Part shown: positions 14,560 to 22,774 of the stretch, piece by piece
Position numbering within the stretch: position 1 is the stretch's first letter
How the letters are laid out: every line of letters starts with the position of its first letter
Assembly (NCBI GenBank): GCA_902496505.1
Contig: CABVBB010000001.1
Location: 1 to 23,967 of the forward strand
Length of the DNA stretch: 23,967 nucleotides
DNA from: an uncultured Peptococcaceae bacterium
Lineage (GTDB): Bacteria; Bacillota; Peptococcia; Peptococcales; Peptococcaceae
Direction: 5' to 3'
The notes under the pieces: model-generated
The model's input: only the letters and a program-made list of their open reading frames with translations
Database searches by the model: none
What the model was told of the DNA's origin: nothing
Made by a program: the position numbers and the translations under genes

Positions 14560-15447
14560 TTATTTCAGGTCTACGCCTGAGGCTTTTTCTTTTAGCATGC
14601 GGCTGATCAGCTTGGCAATGTGTGCGCCGGCTTCGACGGCGTTAGTGCCGCCTTTGTGGATGTTGGAGATGACGGTGCGTTTGGCTTCGGCAATACCAGT
14701 CTTGGGTTTGTAGGTGATGTAGGCGGACATGGATTCGGCGGTGACGAGGCCTGGGCGTTCGCCGACGAGCATGCAGATGACGTCAGCGTCGGTGAGGTCG
14801 CCGACAGCATCCATGGCGCCGACGCGGCAATATTTGACGAAGAGGATGTCGCCGATATCGAGTCCGTCCGGTTTGAGGCCCTGTTTGATAGCGGGGATGC
14901 AGTCTTCGACATTGGCTTCAATTGCGGCTGAGGAAAGGCCGTCGCCGACCATGAGGATGACGGAGGTGCCTTTGGCGTAGGTATTTTTGATCACGTTCTG
15001 CGCCTCTGGACCGAATTTGCGGCCGAGGTCAGGACGGGTGATATATTGGTCTTTGCTTTCGCAGAGGGTCTTGACGCTGACGAAACCATTGCGGCGGACG
15101 AATTCTTCATCGACGTCGGAGAAGACAGAGTCTTGGGCGGCGGCGTGGTCAGCGCGGACGCGGAGCATGGTGATGGTCTTGTAGCGGGCGCCGGCGCGGC
15201 CGATGCCCAAGCGGGCCGGTGTTTTGGCTTTCATGGCCAGCAGAGCTTCGGCATTATGAGGATGCTCCACTAGAAGTTGTTTTTTAAGATCGATCTCCGT
15301 GATATCAGCCAGACAGCCTTCCTCCAGGCCGCAGGGGCTTTGCCCGCAGCAGTCCCGCTGCTGGCGCGGCTCAGTCGTATCGGAACGACCCTCCAGCATT
15401 TCCGCGATCAAACGCTCCACCATGGTTTTCAGTTGTTTTTCGTCCAT
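14560..15447 (-). CDS. eutC: ethanolamine ammonia-lyase small subunit EutC
   Basis: 295 residues, the same length as enteric EutC, from the ATG at 15447 with AAAGGAGG upstream; an ATG at 15474 would overlap eutB and lacks homology. Residues 1-20 ([20 protein letters not shown]) are the amphipathic helix that directs the lyase into the compartment. A variable Cys-containing linker follows, then the conserved core: [40 protein letters not shown]. EutC helps form the adenosylcobalamin site with EutB. It lies 14 bases after eutB and is followed by the 450-base non-coding gap. Confidence 0.96.
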   Translation of the reverse strand: MDEKQLKTMVERLIAEMLEGRSDTTEPRQQRDCCGQSPCGLEEGCLADITEIDLKKQLLVEHPHNAEALLAMKAKTPARLGIGRAGARYKTITMLRVRADHAAAQDSVFSDVDEEFVRRNGFVSVKTLCESKDQYITRPDLGRKFGPEAQNVIKNTYAKGTSVILMVGDGLSSAAIEANVEDCIPAIKQGLKPDGLDIGDILFVKYCRVGAMDAVGDLTDADVICMLVGERPGLVTAESMSAYITYKPKTGIAEAKRTVISNIHKGGTNAVEAGAHIAKLISRMLKEKASGVDLK

Positions 15448-15461
15448 TTGTCCTGCCTCCT

Positions 15462-16823
15462 TTATAACAGCCATGACGCGTCACCCGCCTTTTCGGTCAA
15501 ATGGCCGCCAGAGACAAAGCCCATGCGTTCCAGCCATTCCTGGAAGGGTTTGATGGCGGTCAGCCCAAACATTTCACGCAGTGCAGCCGTTTCTTGATAG
15601 CCGGTGGTCTGATAATTGAGCATGACGTCGTCGCCGTGCGGGATGCCCATGAAATAGGTGCAGCCCGCAGCGGTCAGGAGCACGGCCAATTCTTCGATGT
15701 CGTTCTGATCGGCTTTCATATGGTTGGTGTAGCAGGCGTCGCAGCCCATAGGCAGACCGCTGAGCTTGCCCATGAAGTGGTCTTCTAAACCAGCGCGGAT
15801 GACCTGCTTGGAATTGTACAGATATTCCGGCCCGATGAAGCCGACCACCGTGTTGACCAAGAACGGCTGATAATGACGGGCAAAGCCGTAGCAGCGCGCC
15901 TCCATGGTCACCTGATCGGCGCCGTTGTGCGCTTCACTGGACAGTTCAGAGCCTTGACCAGTCTCGAAGTAGAGCACATTAGGCCCGACGGAGGTACCTT
16001 GCGAAAGCATCAGCTGGCGCGCCTCTTCGATGGTGGCTGCGTCAAAACCAAAGGCTTCGTTGCCCTTTTGCGATCCGGCGATGGACTGAAAGATCAGGTC
16101 GGCCGGTGCACCACGGCGAATGGCTTCCATCTGGGTGGTGACATGGGCTAATACACAGTTCTGCGTAGGGATCTGCCAGCGGCGCTTGATCTCGTCAAAA
16201 CGATTTAGGATGCGCATGACGCTTTCCACCGAATCATCGACAGGATTGAGGCCGATGACCGCATCTCCGATGCCGTAGGTGAGCCCCTCCAAAAGAGACG
16301 CCATGATGCCGTCCGGATCATCGGTGGGGTGATTAGGCTGCAAGCGCACGGAAAGCGTGCCCGGCTCGCCGATGGTGGTATTGCAGTGGGCGGTGACGCG
16401 GATCTTTTTCGCGCCGTAGATCAGATCCAGATTGCTCATCAGCTTGGCCACAGCAGCGATCATTTCCGAAGTCAAGCCCCGAGAAACGCGCCGGATGGCC
16501 GCGCTGTCCGTCTCCTCCAAGAGCAGCCATTCCCGCAGGTCAGACACGGTCCAGCCGCGGATCTCGCTATAAATTTTTTCATTAAGATCATCCTGGATGA
16601 TGCGGGTCACCTCGTCCGATTCATACGGCACCACTGGATTTTCCCGCAGGTCCGCCAAAGTCAGCTCCGATAAGACCACCTTGGCTGCCACCCGCTCCTC
16701 CGCATTAGCCGCCGCCAAGCCAGCCAGCTCATCGCCCGACTTGACCTCATTGGCCTTGGCCAAGACCTCCTTCACCGACTTGAATTGATAGACATGTCCA
16801 AAAAGCTTCGTTTTAAGTATCAA
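15462..16823 (-). CDS. eutB: ethanolamine ammonia-lyase large subunit EutB
   Basis: 453 residues, exactly the usual EutB length, if it starts at the TTG at 16823. GAAGGAGGA lies 7 bases before this codon and the peptide then begins [14 protein letters not shown], aligning with the known MKLKTTLFGNVYQF start. An ATG at 16844 would put the ribosome site inside the coding region. Conserved stretches include [23 protein letters not shown] with the substrate-site Arg region, [33 protein letters not shown] and [16 protein letters not shown]. It forms the catalytic TIM barrel that deaminates ethanolamine to acetaldehyde and ammonia. The TTG start may limit translation. Confidence 0.96.
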   Translation of the reverse strand: MILKTKLFGHVYQFKSVKEVLAKANEVKSGDELAGLAAANAEERVAAKVVLSELTLADLRENPVVPYESDEVTRIIQDDLNEKIYSEIRGWTVSDLREWLLLEETDSAAIRRVSRGLTSEMIAAVAKLMSNLDLIYGAKKIRVTAHCNTTIGEPGTLSVRLQPNHPTDDPDGIMASLLEGLTYGIGDAVIGLNPVDDSVESVMRILNRFDEIKRRWQIPTQNCVLAHVTTQMEAIRRGAPADLIFQSIAGSQKGNEAFGFDAATIEEARQLMLSQGTSVGPNVLYFETGQGSELSSEAHNGADQVTMEARCYGFARHYQPFLVNTVVGFIGPEYLYNSKQVIRAGLEDHFMGKLSGLPMGCDACYTNHMKADQNDIEELAVLLTAAGCTYFMGIPHGDDVMLNYQTTGYQETAALREMFGLTAIKPFQEWLERMGFVSGGHLTEKAGDASWLL

Positions 16824-16836
16824 GAGACTTCCTCCT

Positions 16837-16917
16837 TCAAACAAAATGTGATATAAGATCCCCGTCAGCCGCAGCAGCGACCAACGAAAAATTGCAGAAC
16901 ACTTTCATCATCACCAT
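16837..16917 (-). CDS. possible small reading frame upstream of eutB
   Basis: In the eutA-eutB gap a 26-codon frame starts at the ATG at 16917 and ends in a TGA at 16839-16837 that overlaps the start of the eutB ribosome site. A later in-frame ATG (16911) lies six bases after GAGGG. The peptide begins MVMMKVFCNFSLVAAAA and resembles nothing I know. Its position suggests a leader peptide coupling translation to the TTG-started eutB, but chance is quite possible for this length. Confidence 0.2.
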   Translation of the reverse strand: MVMMKVFCNFSLVAAAADGDLISHFV

Positions 16918-16982
16918 CCCTCGATGTCCATTATTCTGACAGCGAGAATTTGATGCAGCCTTCACCCAGCGATCACTGGCCG

Positions 16983-18395
16983 TCAGTTGAAGACGATGGT
17001 TTTGACAACTACCGGTATCACCTCTCCCCCCGCTATGGGGCGGCCAATATCGATATAATCGCCGTTTTCCACGGCAACGCCGTCCAGACAGATGATGGCC
17101 AGCTCAGGATGGTGCAAGCGCAGGGCCTGACCCAAAACCATGGCCATATCCTCCCGCAGGATGACGATCAAGGGCTGACCGCGCTCCAAACGGGAGAGCA
17201 GGCCCTGATACAAGCCTTCCGCATACTGCTGGACCTTTGCAAAAGAGGGATTGGTCAGACCGGTGAGACCCACAGCCACCGGCTCGGTCATCTCAAACCA
17301 ATCCAGCTTATGCTGGAGCGCGTGCACCATATCCTCCGCTTCCTCAGCGGGGGATAATTTGAGGATGGGCAGATTTTTAAACGGGAAATGTTTTTCTGTA
17401 TAACTGATGGTGCTGCCGCTGACCTCGGTGGTGTGGCTGCCTGCGCCCACCACTGTGGCGCGGATGGTCTCCGCGCTGGTGATCACCGTATAGTCTCGAC
17501 AGAGCGCCGAGCGCGCGATGGCTTCGCCCAAAAGGATGCCCATATCGCCATAGCGAAAGGGATTGCCCTCCGGCGCATGGGGATAGACATAATCCGCCAC
17601 GCCGCCGGAAAAGGAGATATGGGTGATGCCTGACGTGCGGCTAAGCCCCTTGTGCGTCTCCAGCGCCTGACAAGCGCGGCTGCGCTCGCCTAATCCCGCT
17701 GCCTGTGTCAAAAGCTCGGCCATCGTCTCAGCCAGCGGCATCAATCGCTCTACGGTGGCTGTATCGCCCACAGCGATAGACCAGCCCTTGTCCGCGATGA
17801 GCCGTTCTATTTTGTCCATGATGTAGGTGATGCGCTTGGTCTGCGGATCGATCTTGACCAAGCGGCCGCCGATATCCATGCAGCCGGTGTCGATGACCTC
17901 GCCCTGGGCGAAGACCACCAGATTACTGGTGCCGCCGCCGATATCCACATTGACCGCGGTCACGCCGTGCACTTTGCTGTAAATATCCGTACCAGCGCCG
18001 CGCCCGGCAATGACGCTTTCCAGATCAGGTCCGGCTGTCGCTACCACGAAGTCCCCCGCCAGACCGCTCAGCGCCTCGAGTACCTCTGCGGCGTTTTCCT
18101 TGCGGGCGGTCTCACCGGTGATGATCACTGCTCCCGTATCCACCTCTGCGGGCGTGACGCCGGCATGCTGGTATTCCTGCTCGATGATCTCTCGGAGCTT
18201 CGGCCCATCCAGCTGCGTCTCACTGACCAGCGGCGTAAAATGGATGGCGCTGCGGTAGACGACCTCCTTATCCGTGATCACGATGCGCGGCACGCTGAAG
18301 CCCGACGCCTGATTGGCCACAGACAGCCGTGAAAAGACCAGCTGCGTGGTGCTGGTGCCCACATCGATGCCCGCACTGAGCAGACTCTCGCTCAT
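16983..18395 (-). CDS. eutA: EutA reactivating factor for ethanolamine ammonia-lyase
   Basis: 470 residues of the Hsp70/actin ATPase fold. The phosphate-1 motif AGIDVGTSTTQLVFS lies near the N-terminus, VNVDIGGGTSNLVVFA forms phosphate-2 near residue 150, and ISFSGGVADYV is the adenosine motif. EutA releases damaged cobalamin from EutBC using ATP. The ATG overlaps the eutP stop (ATGA). A 138- to 159-base gap with a possible small reading frame separates it from eutB. Length matches the enteric protein (467). Confidence 0.95.
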   Translation of the reverse strand: MSESLLSAGIDVGTSTTQLVFSRLSVANQASGFSVPRIVITDKEVVYRSAIHFTPLVSETQLDGPKLREIIEQEYQHAGVTPAEVDTGAVIITGETARKENAAEVLEALSGLAGDFVVATAGPDLESVIAGRGAGTDIYSKVHGVTAVNVDIGGGTSNLVVFAQGEVIDTGCMDIGGRLVKIDPQTKRITYIMDKIERLIADKGWSIAVGDTATVERLMPLAETMAELLTQAAGLGERSRACQALETHKGLSRTSGITHISFSGGVADYVYPHAPEGNPFRYGDMGILLGEAIARSALCRDYTVITSAETIRATVVGAGSHTTEVSGSTISYTEKHFPFKNLPILKLSPAEEAEDMVHALQHKLDWFEMTEPVAVGLTGLTNPSFAKVQQYAEGLYQGLLSRLERGQPLIVILREDMAMVLGQALRLHHPELAIICLDGVAVENGDYIDIGRPIAGGEVIPVVVKTIVFN

Positions 18396-18838
18396 CGCAG
18401 CACCTCCCCCGGCTGCTCCAGCGCCTTGCGCAGTGCGCTCAAGCCGTCGCCAGCAAGTGTATCCACGACGAATATCTCCCGCGCGCCAGCCTCTGTCAGC
18501 CGCTCCTTAGCCCGCTCCAATTCCCGCGCACTGGCTAAGCGCCGCTTGGTCACGATGCCGATGACCGGTTTGGTGAACGCCGCAGCCAAGCCATGCGGCA
18601 GAAAGCTCTCCTCCGCCGTCGGATCAGCCACCAAGGCGATCATATCCGCATCACAGGACGTCACCAGCAGCGCGCTGTAGAGACTGCGCTGCTCCAAATA
18701 TTCGCCCGGCGTATCGATAGCCTCCTCAAAATACGTCACTGCCTGCGTCTTGCGATACTCCGGCGCCTGATCGTGCAGCCATTGACAAAGGGTCGTCTTG
18801 CCGCTCCCGGTCTTACCAATAAAAAGCACCTTGCTCAT
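18392..18838 (-). CDS. eutP: EutP P-loop protein
   Basis: 148 residues with a P-loop [10 protein letters not shown] at residues 8-17 and a PduV/EutP-type small GTPase-like fold ([23 protein letters not shown], then [10 protein letters not shown] for the base-specificity loop). Its role has been unclear; acetate kinase activity has been reported for EutP in Salmonella, which would convert acetyl phosphate to acetate with ATP. It overlaps both neighbours by four bases (ATGA), so eutS-P-A are translationally coupled. Confidence 0.93.
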   Translation of the reverse strand: MSKVLFIGKTGSGKTTLCQWLHDQAPEYRKTQAVTYFEEAIDTPGEYLEQRSLYSALLVTSCDADMIALVADPTAEESFLPHGLAAAFTKPVIGIVTKRRLASARELERAKERLTEAGAREIFVVDTLAGDGLSALRKALEQPGEVLR

Positions 18839-19179
18839 GTTCGGGTGACCTCCGTTCGCGAGAAGTCCAGCACCTCTGTCAGCACACGCAGTGCTTCGCG
18901 AATGGCCGCTTCCACCGAGCTCACATCTCCCACGATGACCAAGGCGCCGCTGAACCGGTCGATGAAGCCCAGCCGCACATCGCTGGCCTTGGTCGCCACG
19001 TCAGCGGCAATGATCGACGCCTCACTGGGCGTGATGGTCATGATGCCCAGCGCGTCAAAACTATCCTCCGCCAAGCCCAGCTTGCGGTAGAGATCATTGG
19101 TAGGTCCGGCCACGATATGGGCCAGCGTCACCTGCTTGCCCGGCACATATTCCTGAATGATGCGCTGTTTATCCTCCAT
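18835..19179 (-). CDS. eutS: EutS bent-hexamer BMC shell protein
   Basis: 114 residues from the ATG at 19179: [21 protein letters not shown] aligns with the enteric start MDKERIIQEFVPGKQ. A GTG at 19188 would add three residues. The end [20 protein letters not shown] is the conserved EutS/PduU core, a permuted BMC domain whose hexamers are bent and likely sit at shell edges. AGGTGAGGG gives the ribosome site. It begins nine bases after the eutG stop and overlaps eutP. Confidence 0.95.
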   Translation of the reverse strand: MEDKQRIIQEYVPGKQVTLAHIVAGPTNDLYRKLGLAEDSFDALGIMTITPSEASIIAADVATKASDVRLGFIDRFSGALVIVGDVSSVEAAIREALRVLTEVLDFSRTEVTRT

Positions 19180-19188
19180 GACCCTCAC

Positions 19189-20316
19189 CTACCCTATCTG
19201 CTGCAAAATGTGCAGCACATCATTAACGTCCGCCCGGCGCGGGTTGGTCGCCAGACAATTATCCAAAAGCGCCAGCTCAGCGATATGCGTCTTGACTGAC
19301 GCCGTCACTTCTTTTTTTAATTGGCATTGGCCGAGACGGGTCGGCATCTCCATCTGCTTCTGCAAACGGGTGATGGCGTTGATCAGATTACGCACGCTGA
19401 TACGCACTGTGCTGCCGCCCAGTCCCGCCAGCTGCGCCGCATGGGCGTATTTCTCCGCAGCCGGGCTGTATTCGCCCGCGCCAAAGCCCTGCATATCCGC
19501 ATTGTAGGCGATGACGTGCGGCAGGAGCATGGCATTGGTGCGCCCGTGCGCTACGCCCAGCTGACCGCCGATCACGTGCGCCATGGCGTGATTGAGCCCC
19601 AGCGACGTCTGATTGAAGGCCATCCCAGCCAAGGTCGAGGCATGGTGCATCTTTTCCCGTGCCTCCCGATCCTCTGCATCCAGATACGAGCGCAAAAGAT
19701 ACGTGAAAACGAGGCTGATGGCTTTTTCCGCTAGCGCATCGGTGAAATCATTGGCCTCTATCGAGACATACGCCTCCAGCGCGTGCGTGAGCACATCCAT
19801 GCCGGTATCCGCCACGATCGGCCGCGGCACTGTCCGCACCAGCGCACTGTCCAAGATAGCCGTATCCGGCAGCAGCGCGTCTGAGACCAGCGGATACTTC
19901 ACGCCCTTTTCTTGGTCGGTGATGACTGCAAAGCTGGTCACCTCTGAGCCCGTGCCGCTGGTCGTAGGGATCGCTACGAATTCCGTCTGCTGCCCGTCCA
20001 ATTCTCCGGCAAAATGACGGATGGCCTTAGCCGCATCCAGTGCCGAACCGCCGCCAAAAGCGATCACAGCATCCGGCGCGAATTCCTGCAATACCTTGAC
20101 CCCCGCGACCACCACTTCCACCGGCGGATCCGGCACGATCTCGCTGAAAACGCGCACCTCATTGCCCGCCAAAGGCCCCGTCACCGCCTCCACCATACCA
20201 GATGACACCATAAACGGATCGCAGATAATGAGCACACGGCGCCCCTGCCACTGCCGCAGATAATCCATTGGCTTCTCGCCAAAAATAAGCTTTGTGTGAA
20301 ACTCTAAACGCTTCAT
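19189..20316 (-). CDS. eutG: EutG iron-containing alcohol dehydrogenase
   Basis: 375 residues from the ATG at 20316 (AAGGTGGTG upstream); a start at 20385 would add 23 residues without homology. It has the nucleotide-binding GGGSALDAAKAI (88-99) and GTGSEVTSFAVI motifs, and iron ligands D174, H178, H243 and H257 in GMDVLTHALEAY, LNHAMAH and VAHGRTNA. It reduces acetaldehyde to ethanol and regenerates NAD+ for EutE. This is the first gene of the eut operon. Its placement before eutS is not the enteric order. Other type-III alcohol dehydrogenases share these motifs; context supports EutG. Confidence 0.93.
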   Translation of the reverse strand: MKRLEFHTKLIFGEKPMDYLRQWQGRRVLIICDPFMVSSGMVEAVTGPLAGNEVRVFSEIVPDPPVEVVVAGVKVLQEFAPDAVIAFGGGSALDAAKAIRHFAGELDGQQTEFVAIPTTSGTGSEVTSFAVITDQEKGVKYPLVSDALLPDTAILDSALVRTVPRPIVADTGMDVLTHALEAYVSIEANDFTDALAEKAISLVFTYLLRSYLDAEDREAREKMHHASTLAGMAFNQTSLGLNHAMAHVIGGQLGVAHGRTNAMLLPHVIAYNADMQGFGAGEYSPAAEKYAHAAQLAGLGGSTVRISVRNLINAITRLQKQMEMPTRLGQCQLKKEVTASVKTHIAELALLDNCLATNPRRADVNDVLHILQQIG

Positions 20317-20443
20317 AACGCCACCACCTTTTCTTTTTTTCTTAGACTGTGCCCAAATTGGGGCGATTATGTATCCCTGCCACAAATCGGCGGCGGAAAA
20401 TTTTTGCTTTCAAAAACATAAGCATCCGCCAATCGGGCATAAA
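20317..20443 (-). promoter_or_regulatory. eut operon upstream region
   Basis: This 127-base region after the ABC-operon terminator should carry the eut promoter. I find a -10-like TACATAAT but no -35 at the right distance, so activation by a regulator is likely. An odd palindrome CCCAAATTGGG lies at 20352-20362, and two related GC-rich segments (minus-strand CCCGATTGGCGG and GCCGATTTGTGG) could be binding sites. A small TTTTTG/CAAAAA hairpin sits at 20401-20416. Confidence 0.35.
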
Positions 20444-20496
20444 TAAAAAAAGCTGCCAAGCGTCGTTTCCAGCTGAGGAAACTTGGCTTGGCAGCT
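20444..20496 (-). terminator. intrinsic terminator of the ABC-transporter operon
   Basis: Minus strand AGCTGCCAAGC (20496-20486) pairs with GCTTGGCAGCT (20461-20451), with an inner GTTTCC/GGAAAC stem (20482-20477 with 20470-20465), then seven T (20450-20444). The 5' arm can also pair with the preceding GCAGC-tcaa-GCTGC segment near the stop codon, an arrangement that could weaken termination and allow read-through into eut. Confidence 0.9.
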
Positions 20497-20509
20497 TGAG
20501 CTGCTTTTT

Positions 20510-21310
20510 TTATTCACTGGCAATATCATTGCCGAAGTATTTGATCGAGAGCTCGGAGAGCACGCCTTCTGCGCGCAGTTCAGCGATCGCCTGATCGATG
20601 GCTTGGCGTAAGGCGGCAGTCTCTTCGCCTTTGCGCAGCGGAATGGCGACTTCCGCAGCGCCTTCGGTGAGAGCGGCGATCTTGAGTGCGGCATCGGGAT
20701 GCGCGTTCAGATAATCGTAGTAGGTCACTTCGGCGTTTAAGGTCGCGTCTACGCGTCCGGCCAACAGCAGCTCAATGGTCTGATTGAGATCGTCAACGCC
20801 AGTGGCCGCGGCGCCGTAGCTTTCGGCCAGCTCGGCGTAAGTGCTAGCCAAGGTATTGGCCGTGGTTTTGCCCTCCAGATCATTAAAGGAATGGATGGTC
20901 TCGTCATCCTCGCGCACGATGATCGCCGTGCGGATGTAGCCGTAGGGCTGGGTAAAATCGTATTTCTCCGCCCGCTCGTCCGTGATCTCCACGCCATTGG
21001 CGGCGATGTCGTAGCGGCCTGCGTCGATCCCAGCAAAGATGCTGTCCCATTCCGCTTCGACGAAGGTGGCTTTGACGCCCAGCTTGTCGGCGATGTGCTG
21101 AGCCACCTCCACGTCAAAACCCACCAGTGTATCGTTTTCATCATGGTATGTCCAAGGCGACCAGGTGCCCTCTGTCGCAATGACGATCTCACCTTTTTGC
21201 TGGATCTGGCTGAGCAGATCGTCCGTTGTCTCAGCCTGAGGCTCACTGCCGCAGCCAGCCAAGCTCACCGTCAGCAGCATAGTCAAGATCCATAAACCGA
21301 TTTTTTTCAT
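20510..21310 (-). CDS. polar amino-acid ABC transporter substrate-binding lipoprotein
   Basis: 266 residues. A lipoprotein signal peptide with lipobox LAGC and the modified C20 anchors it to the membrane. The mature part is a family-3 solute-binding protein: GEIVIATEGTWSPWTYHDEND, VGFDVEVAQHIADKLGV, AEWDSIFAGIDAGRYDIAANGV and the aromatic FTQPYGY. The pattern is close to cystine or polar amino-acid receptors (TcyA/FliY type), but the ligand cannot be fixed. It is last in a permease-ATPase-receptor operon, 20 bases after the ATPase, and ends at a strong terminator. Confidence 0.92.
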   Translation of the reverse strand: MKKIGLWILTMLLTVSLAGCGSEPQAETTDDLLSQIQQKGEIVIATEGTWSPWTYHDENDTLVGFDVEVAQHIADKLGVKATFVEAEWDSIFAGIDAGRYDIAANGVEITDERAEKYDFTQPYGYIRTAIIVREDDETIHSFNDLEGKTTANTLASTYAELAESYGAAATGVDDLNQTIELLLAGRVDATLNAEVTYYDYLNAHPDAALKIAALTEGAAEVAIPLRKGEETAALRQAIDQAIAELRAEGVLSELSIKYFGNDIASE

Positions 21311-21330
21311 CTTGATCTCACCTTTCCTTG

Positions 21331-22077
21331 TTAAACCGTTTTCATCCTATCCAAGCCCTTGAGAAAGGCTTTGGTGCGCTCCTTCTGCGGCTGGGCAAAA
21401 AACGCTTCTGCGCTGCCGCTTTCTACGATCAGGCCATTTTCCATAAAGATCACCTGATTGGAGACCTGCCGAGCGAAGCTCAGCTCATGGGTGACGATGA
21501 GCATGGTCATGCCCTCTTGCGCCAGCTGACGCATGACCGAGAGCACTTCGCCGCTCCATTCAGGATCCAGCGCTGAGGTAGGCTCGTCGAAGAAAATGAT
21601 CTGCGGGTCCGTGGCCAGCGCTCGGGCAATGCCCACTCGCTGCTGCTGGCCGCCGGAAAGCTGGCTGGGATAATGGTCACAGCGATCCGCCAGCCCTACT
21701 TTGTCCAGCGCCCGCTTGGCTTTGGCGATGGCCTCGGCTTTAGGCAGCCTGCGCGCCACGATCAGCCCCTCGGTCACATTTTGCAGGGCTGTCTTATTTT
21801 GAAAGAGATTATAATTTTGAAAAACAAAGGCGGTCTTGCGGCGCAGCTTGGCGACATCTCTGCGATGCACTTGACCGAAAATATAACTGTCACCGTCAAA
21901 AGTCATGGTGCCTGCCTCCGCCGTTTCCAAAAAATTGAGGCAGCGGAGCAGCGTCGTTTTGCCCGAGCCGCTGGGGCCGATGACAGAGACCACGTCGCCC
22001 TGCTCTACCGTCAGATCGATGCCCTTGAGCACGGCCTGCGTCCCAAAAGATTTATGCAGATCCTGGACTGTCAGCAT
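21331..22077 (-). CDS. polar amino-acid ABC transporter ATP-binding protein
   Basis: 248 residues with Walker [10 protein letters not shown] (34-42), Q-loop FVFQNYNLF, signature [15 protein letters not shown], Walker [14 protein letters not shown] and the switch His in [10 protein letters not shown]. It is the GlnQ/TcyC type that powers uptake of glutamine, cystine or related amino acids. It lies 14 bases after the permease and 20 before the receptor gene. The motifs leave no doubt of family; the substrate is inferred only from the receptor. Confidence 0.95.
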   Translation of the reverse strand: MLTVQDLHKSFGTQAVLKGIDLTVEQGDVVSVIGPSGSGKTTLLRCLNFLETAEAGTMTFDGDSYIFGQVHRRDVAKLRRKTAFVFQNYNLFQNKTALQNVTEGLIVARRLPKAEAIAKAKRALDKVGLADRCDHYPSQLSGGQQQRVGIARALATDPQIIFFDEPTSALDPEWSGEVLSVMRQLAQEGMTMLIVTHELSFARQVSNQVIFMENGLIVESGSAEAFFAQPQKERTKAFLKGLDRMKTV

Positions 22078-22091
22078 CCTTTCTCCTCCTC

Positions 22092-22757
22092 TCAGCGATA
22101 GACGCTCAGTTTCTTTTCACCCACGCGCTGCCAATACGTCAGCACCGTGGAAAAAATCAGATAGATCAGACCGACCTCGATGTAGAGCGCCAGCGGTTCA
22201 TAGGTGCGCGCCACGATGCGCTGCGTGGCCATGAACATCTCCACTACCGTGATATTGGCCGCCAGCGAAGTATCCTTGACCAAACTGATCAGCGAATTGG
22301 ACAGCGGCGGGAAGGCCGTGCGCAGCGCCTGCGGCAAAATGATGCGCCGCATGGTCTGGCCGTAGCTCATGCCCACACAATAGCCCGCTTCCAGCTGCCC
22401 TTGGGGAATAGAGGCGATGGCCGCACGCATCGTCTCCGAATCATATGCACCTGTATTGAGCGCAAAGACGATGACCGCCGCTGGAAAAGGCTCGATGATG
22501 ATCCCCAGCTTAGGCAATCCGAAAAACAACACATACAGCTGTACCAAAAGCGGCGTGCCCCGTACCACCCAGACGTAAAACCGCGCCAGAGTCCTGAGTC
22601 CCTTGATCTGCGCCGTTTGGATCAAAGCCACCGCCAGCGCGATCACCAGCGCCAACGCAAATGAGATGACCGTCAGCGGAATGGTCACCAAGATCCCTGG
22701 CAGCAAAATTTTGCCGAAGGAATCCACTATTATTGCCAATAATCGCTCACTGAGCAT
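22092..22757 (-). CDS. polar amino-acid ABC transporter permease
   Basis: 221 residues from the ATG at 22757 (AAAGGAGAG upstream). A much longer frame to 22937 overlaps the MATE gene and is not real. It has about five membrane segments and the HisM/GlnP-type features RGTPLLVQLYVLFFGLP and the EAA loop (EAGYCVGMSYGQTMRRIILPQALR). It forms the membrane channel, probably as a homodimer since only one permease gene is present. It starts 17 bases after the MATE stop codon. Confidence 0.94.
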   Translation of the reverse strand: MLSERLLAIIVDSFGKILLPGILVTIPLTVISFALALVIALAVALIQTAQIKGLRTLARFYVWVVRGTPLLVQLYVLFFGLPKLGIIIEPFPAAVIVFALNTGAYDSETMRAAIASIPQGQLEAGYCVGMSYGQTMRRIILPQALRTAFPPLSNSLISLVKDTSLAANITVVEMFMATQRIVARTYEPLALYIEVGLIYLIFSTVLTYWQRVGEKKLSVYR

Positions 22758-22774
22758 CTCCGTTCTCTCCTTTC

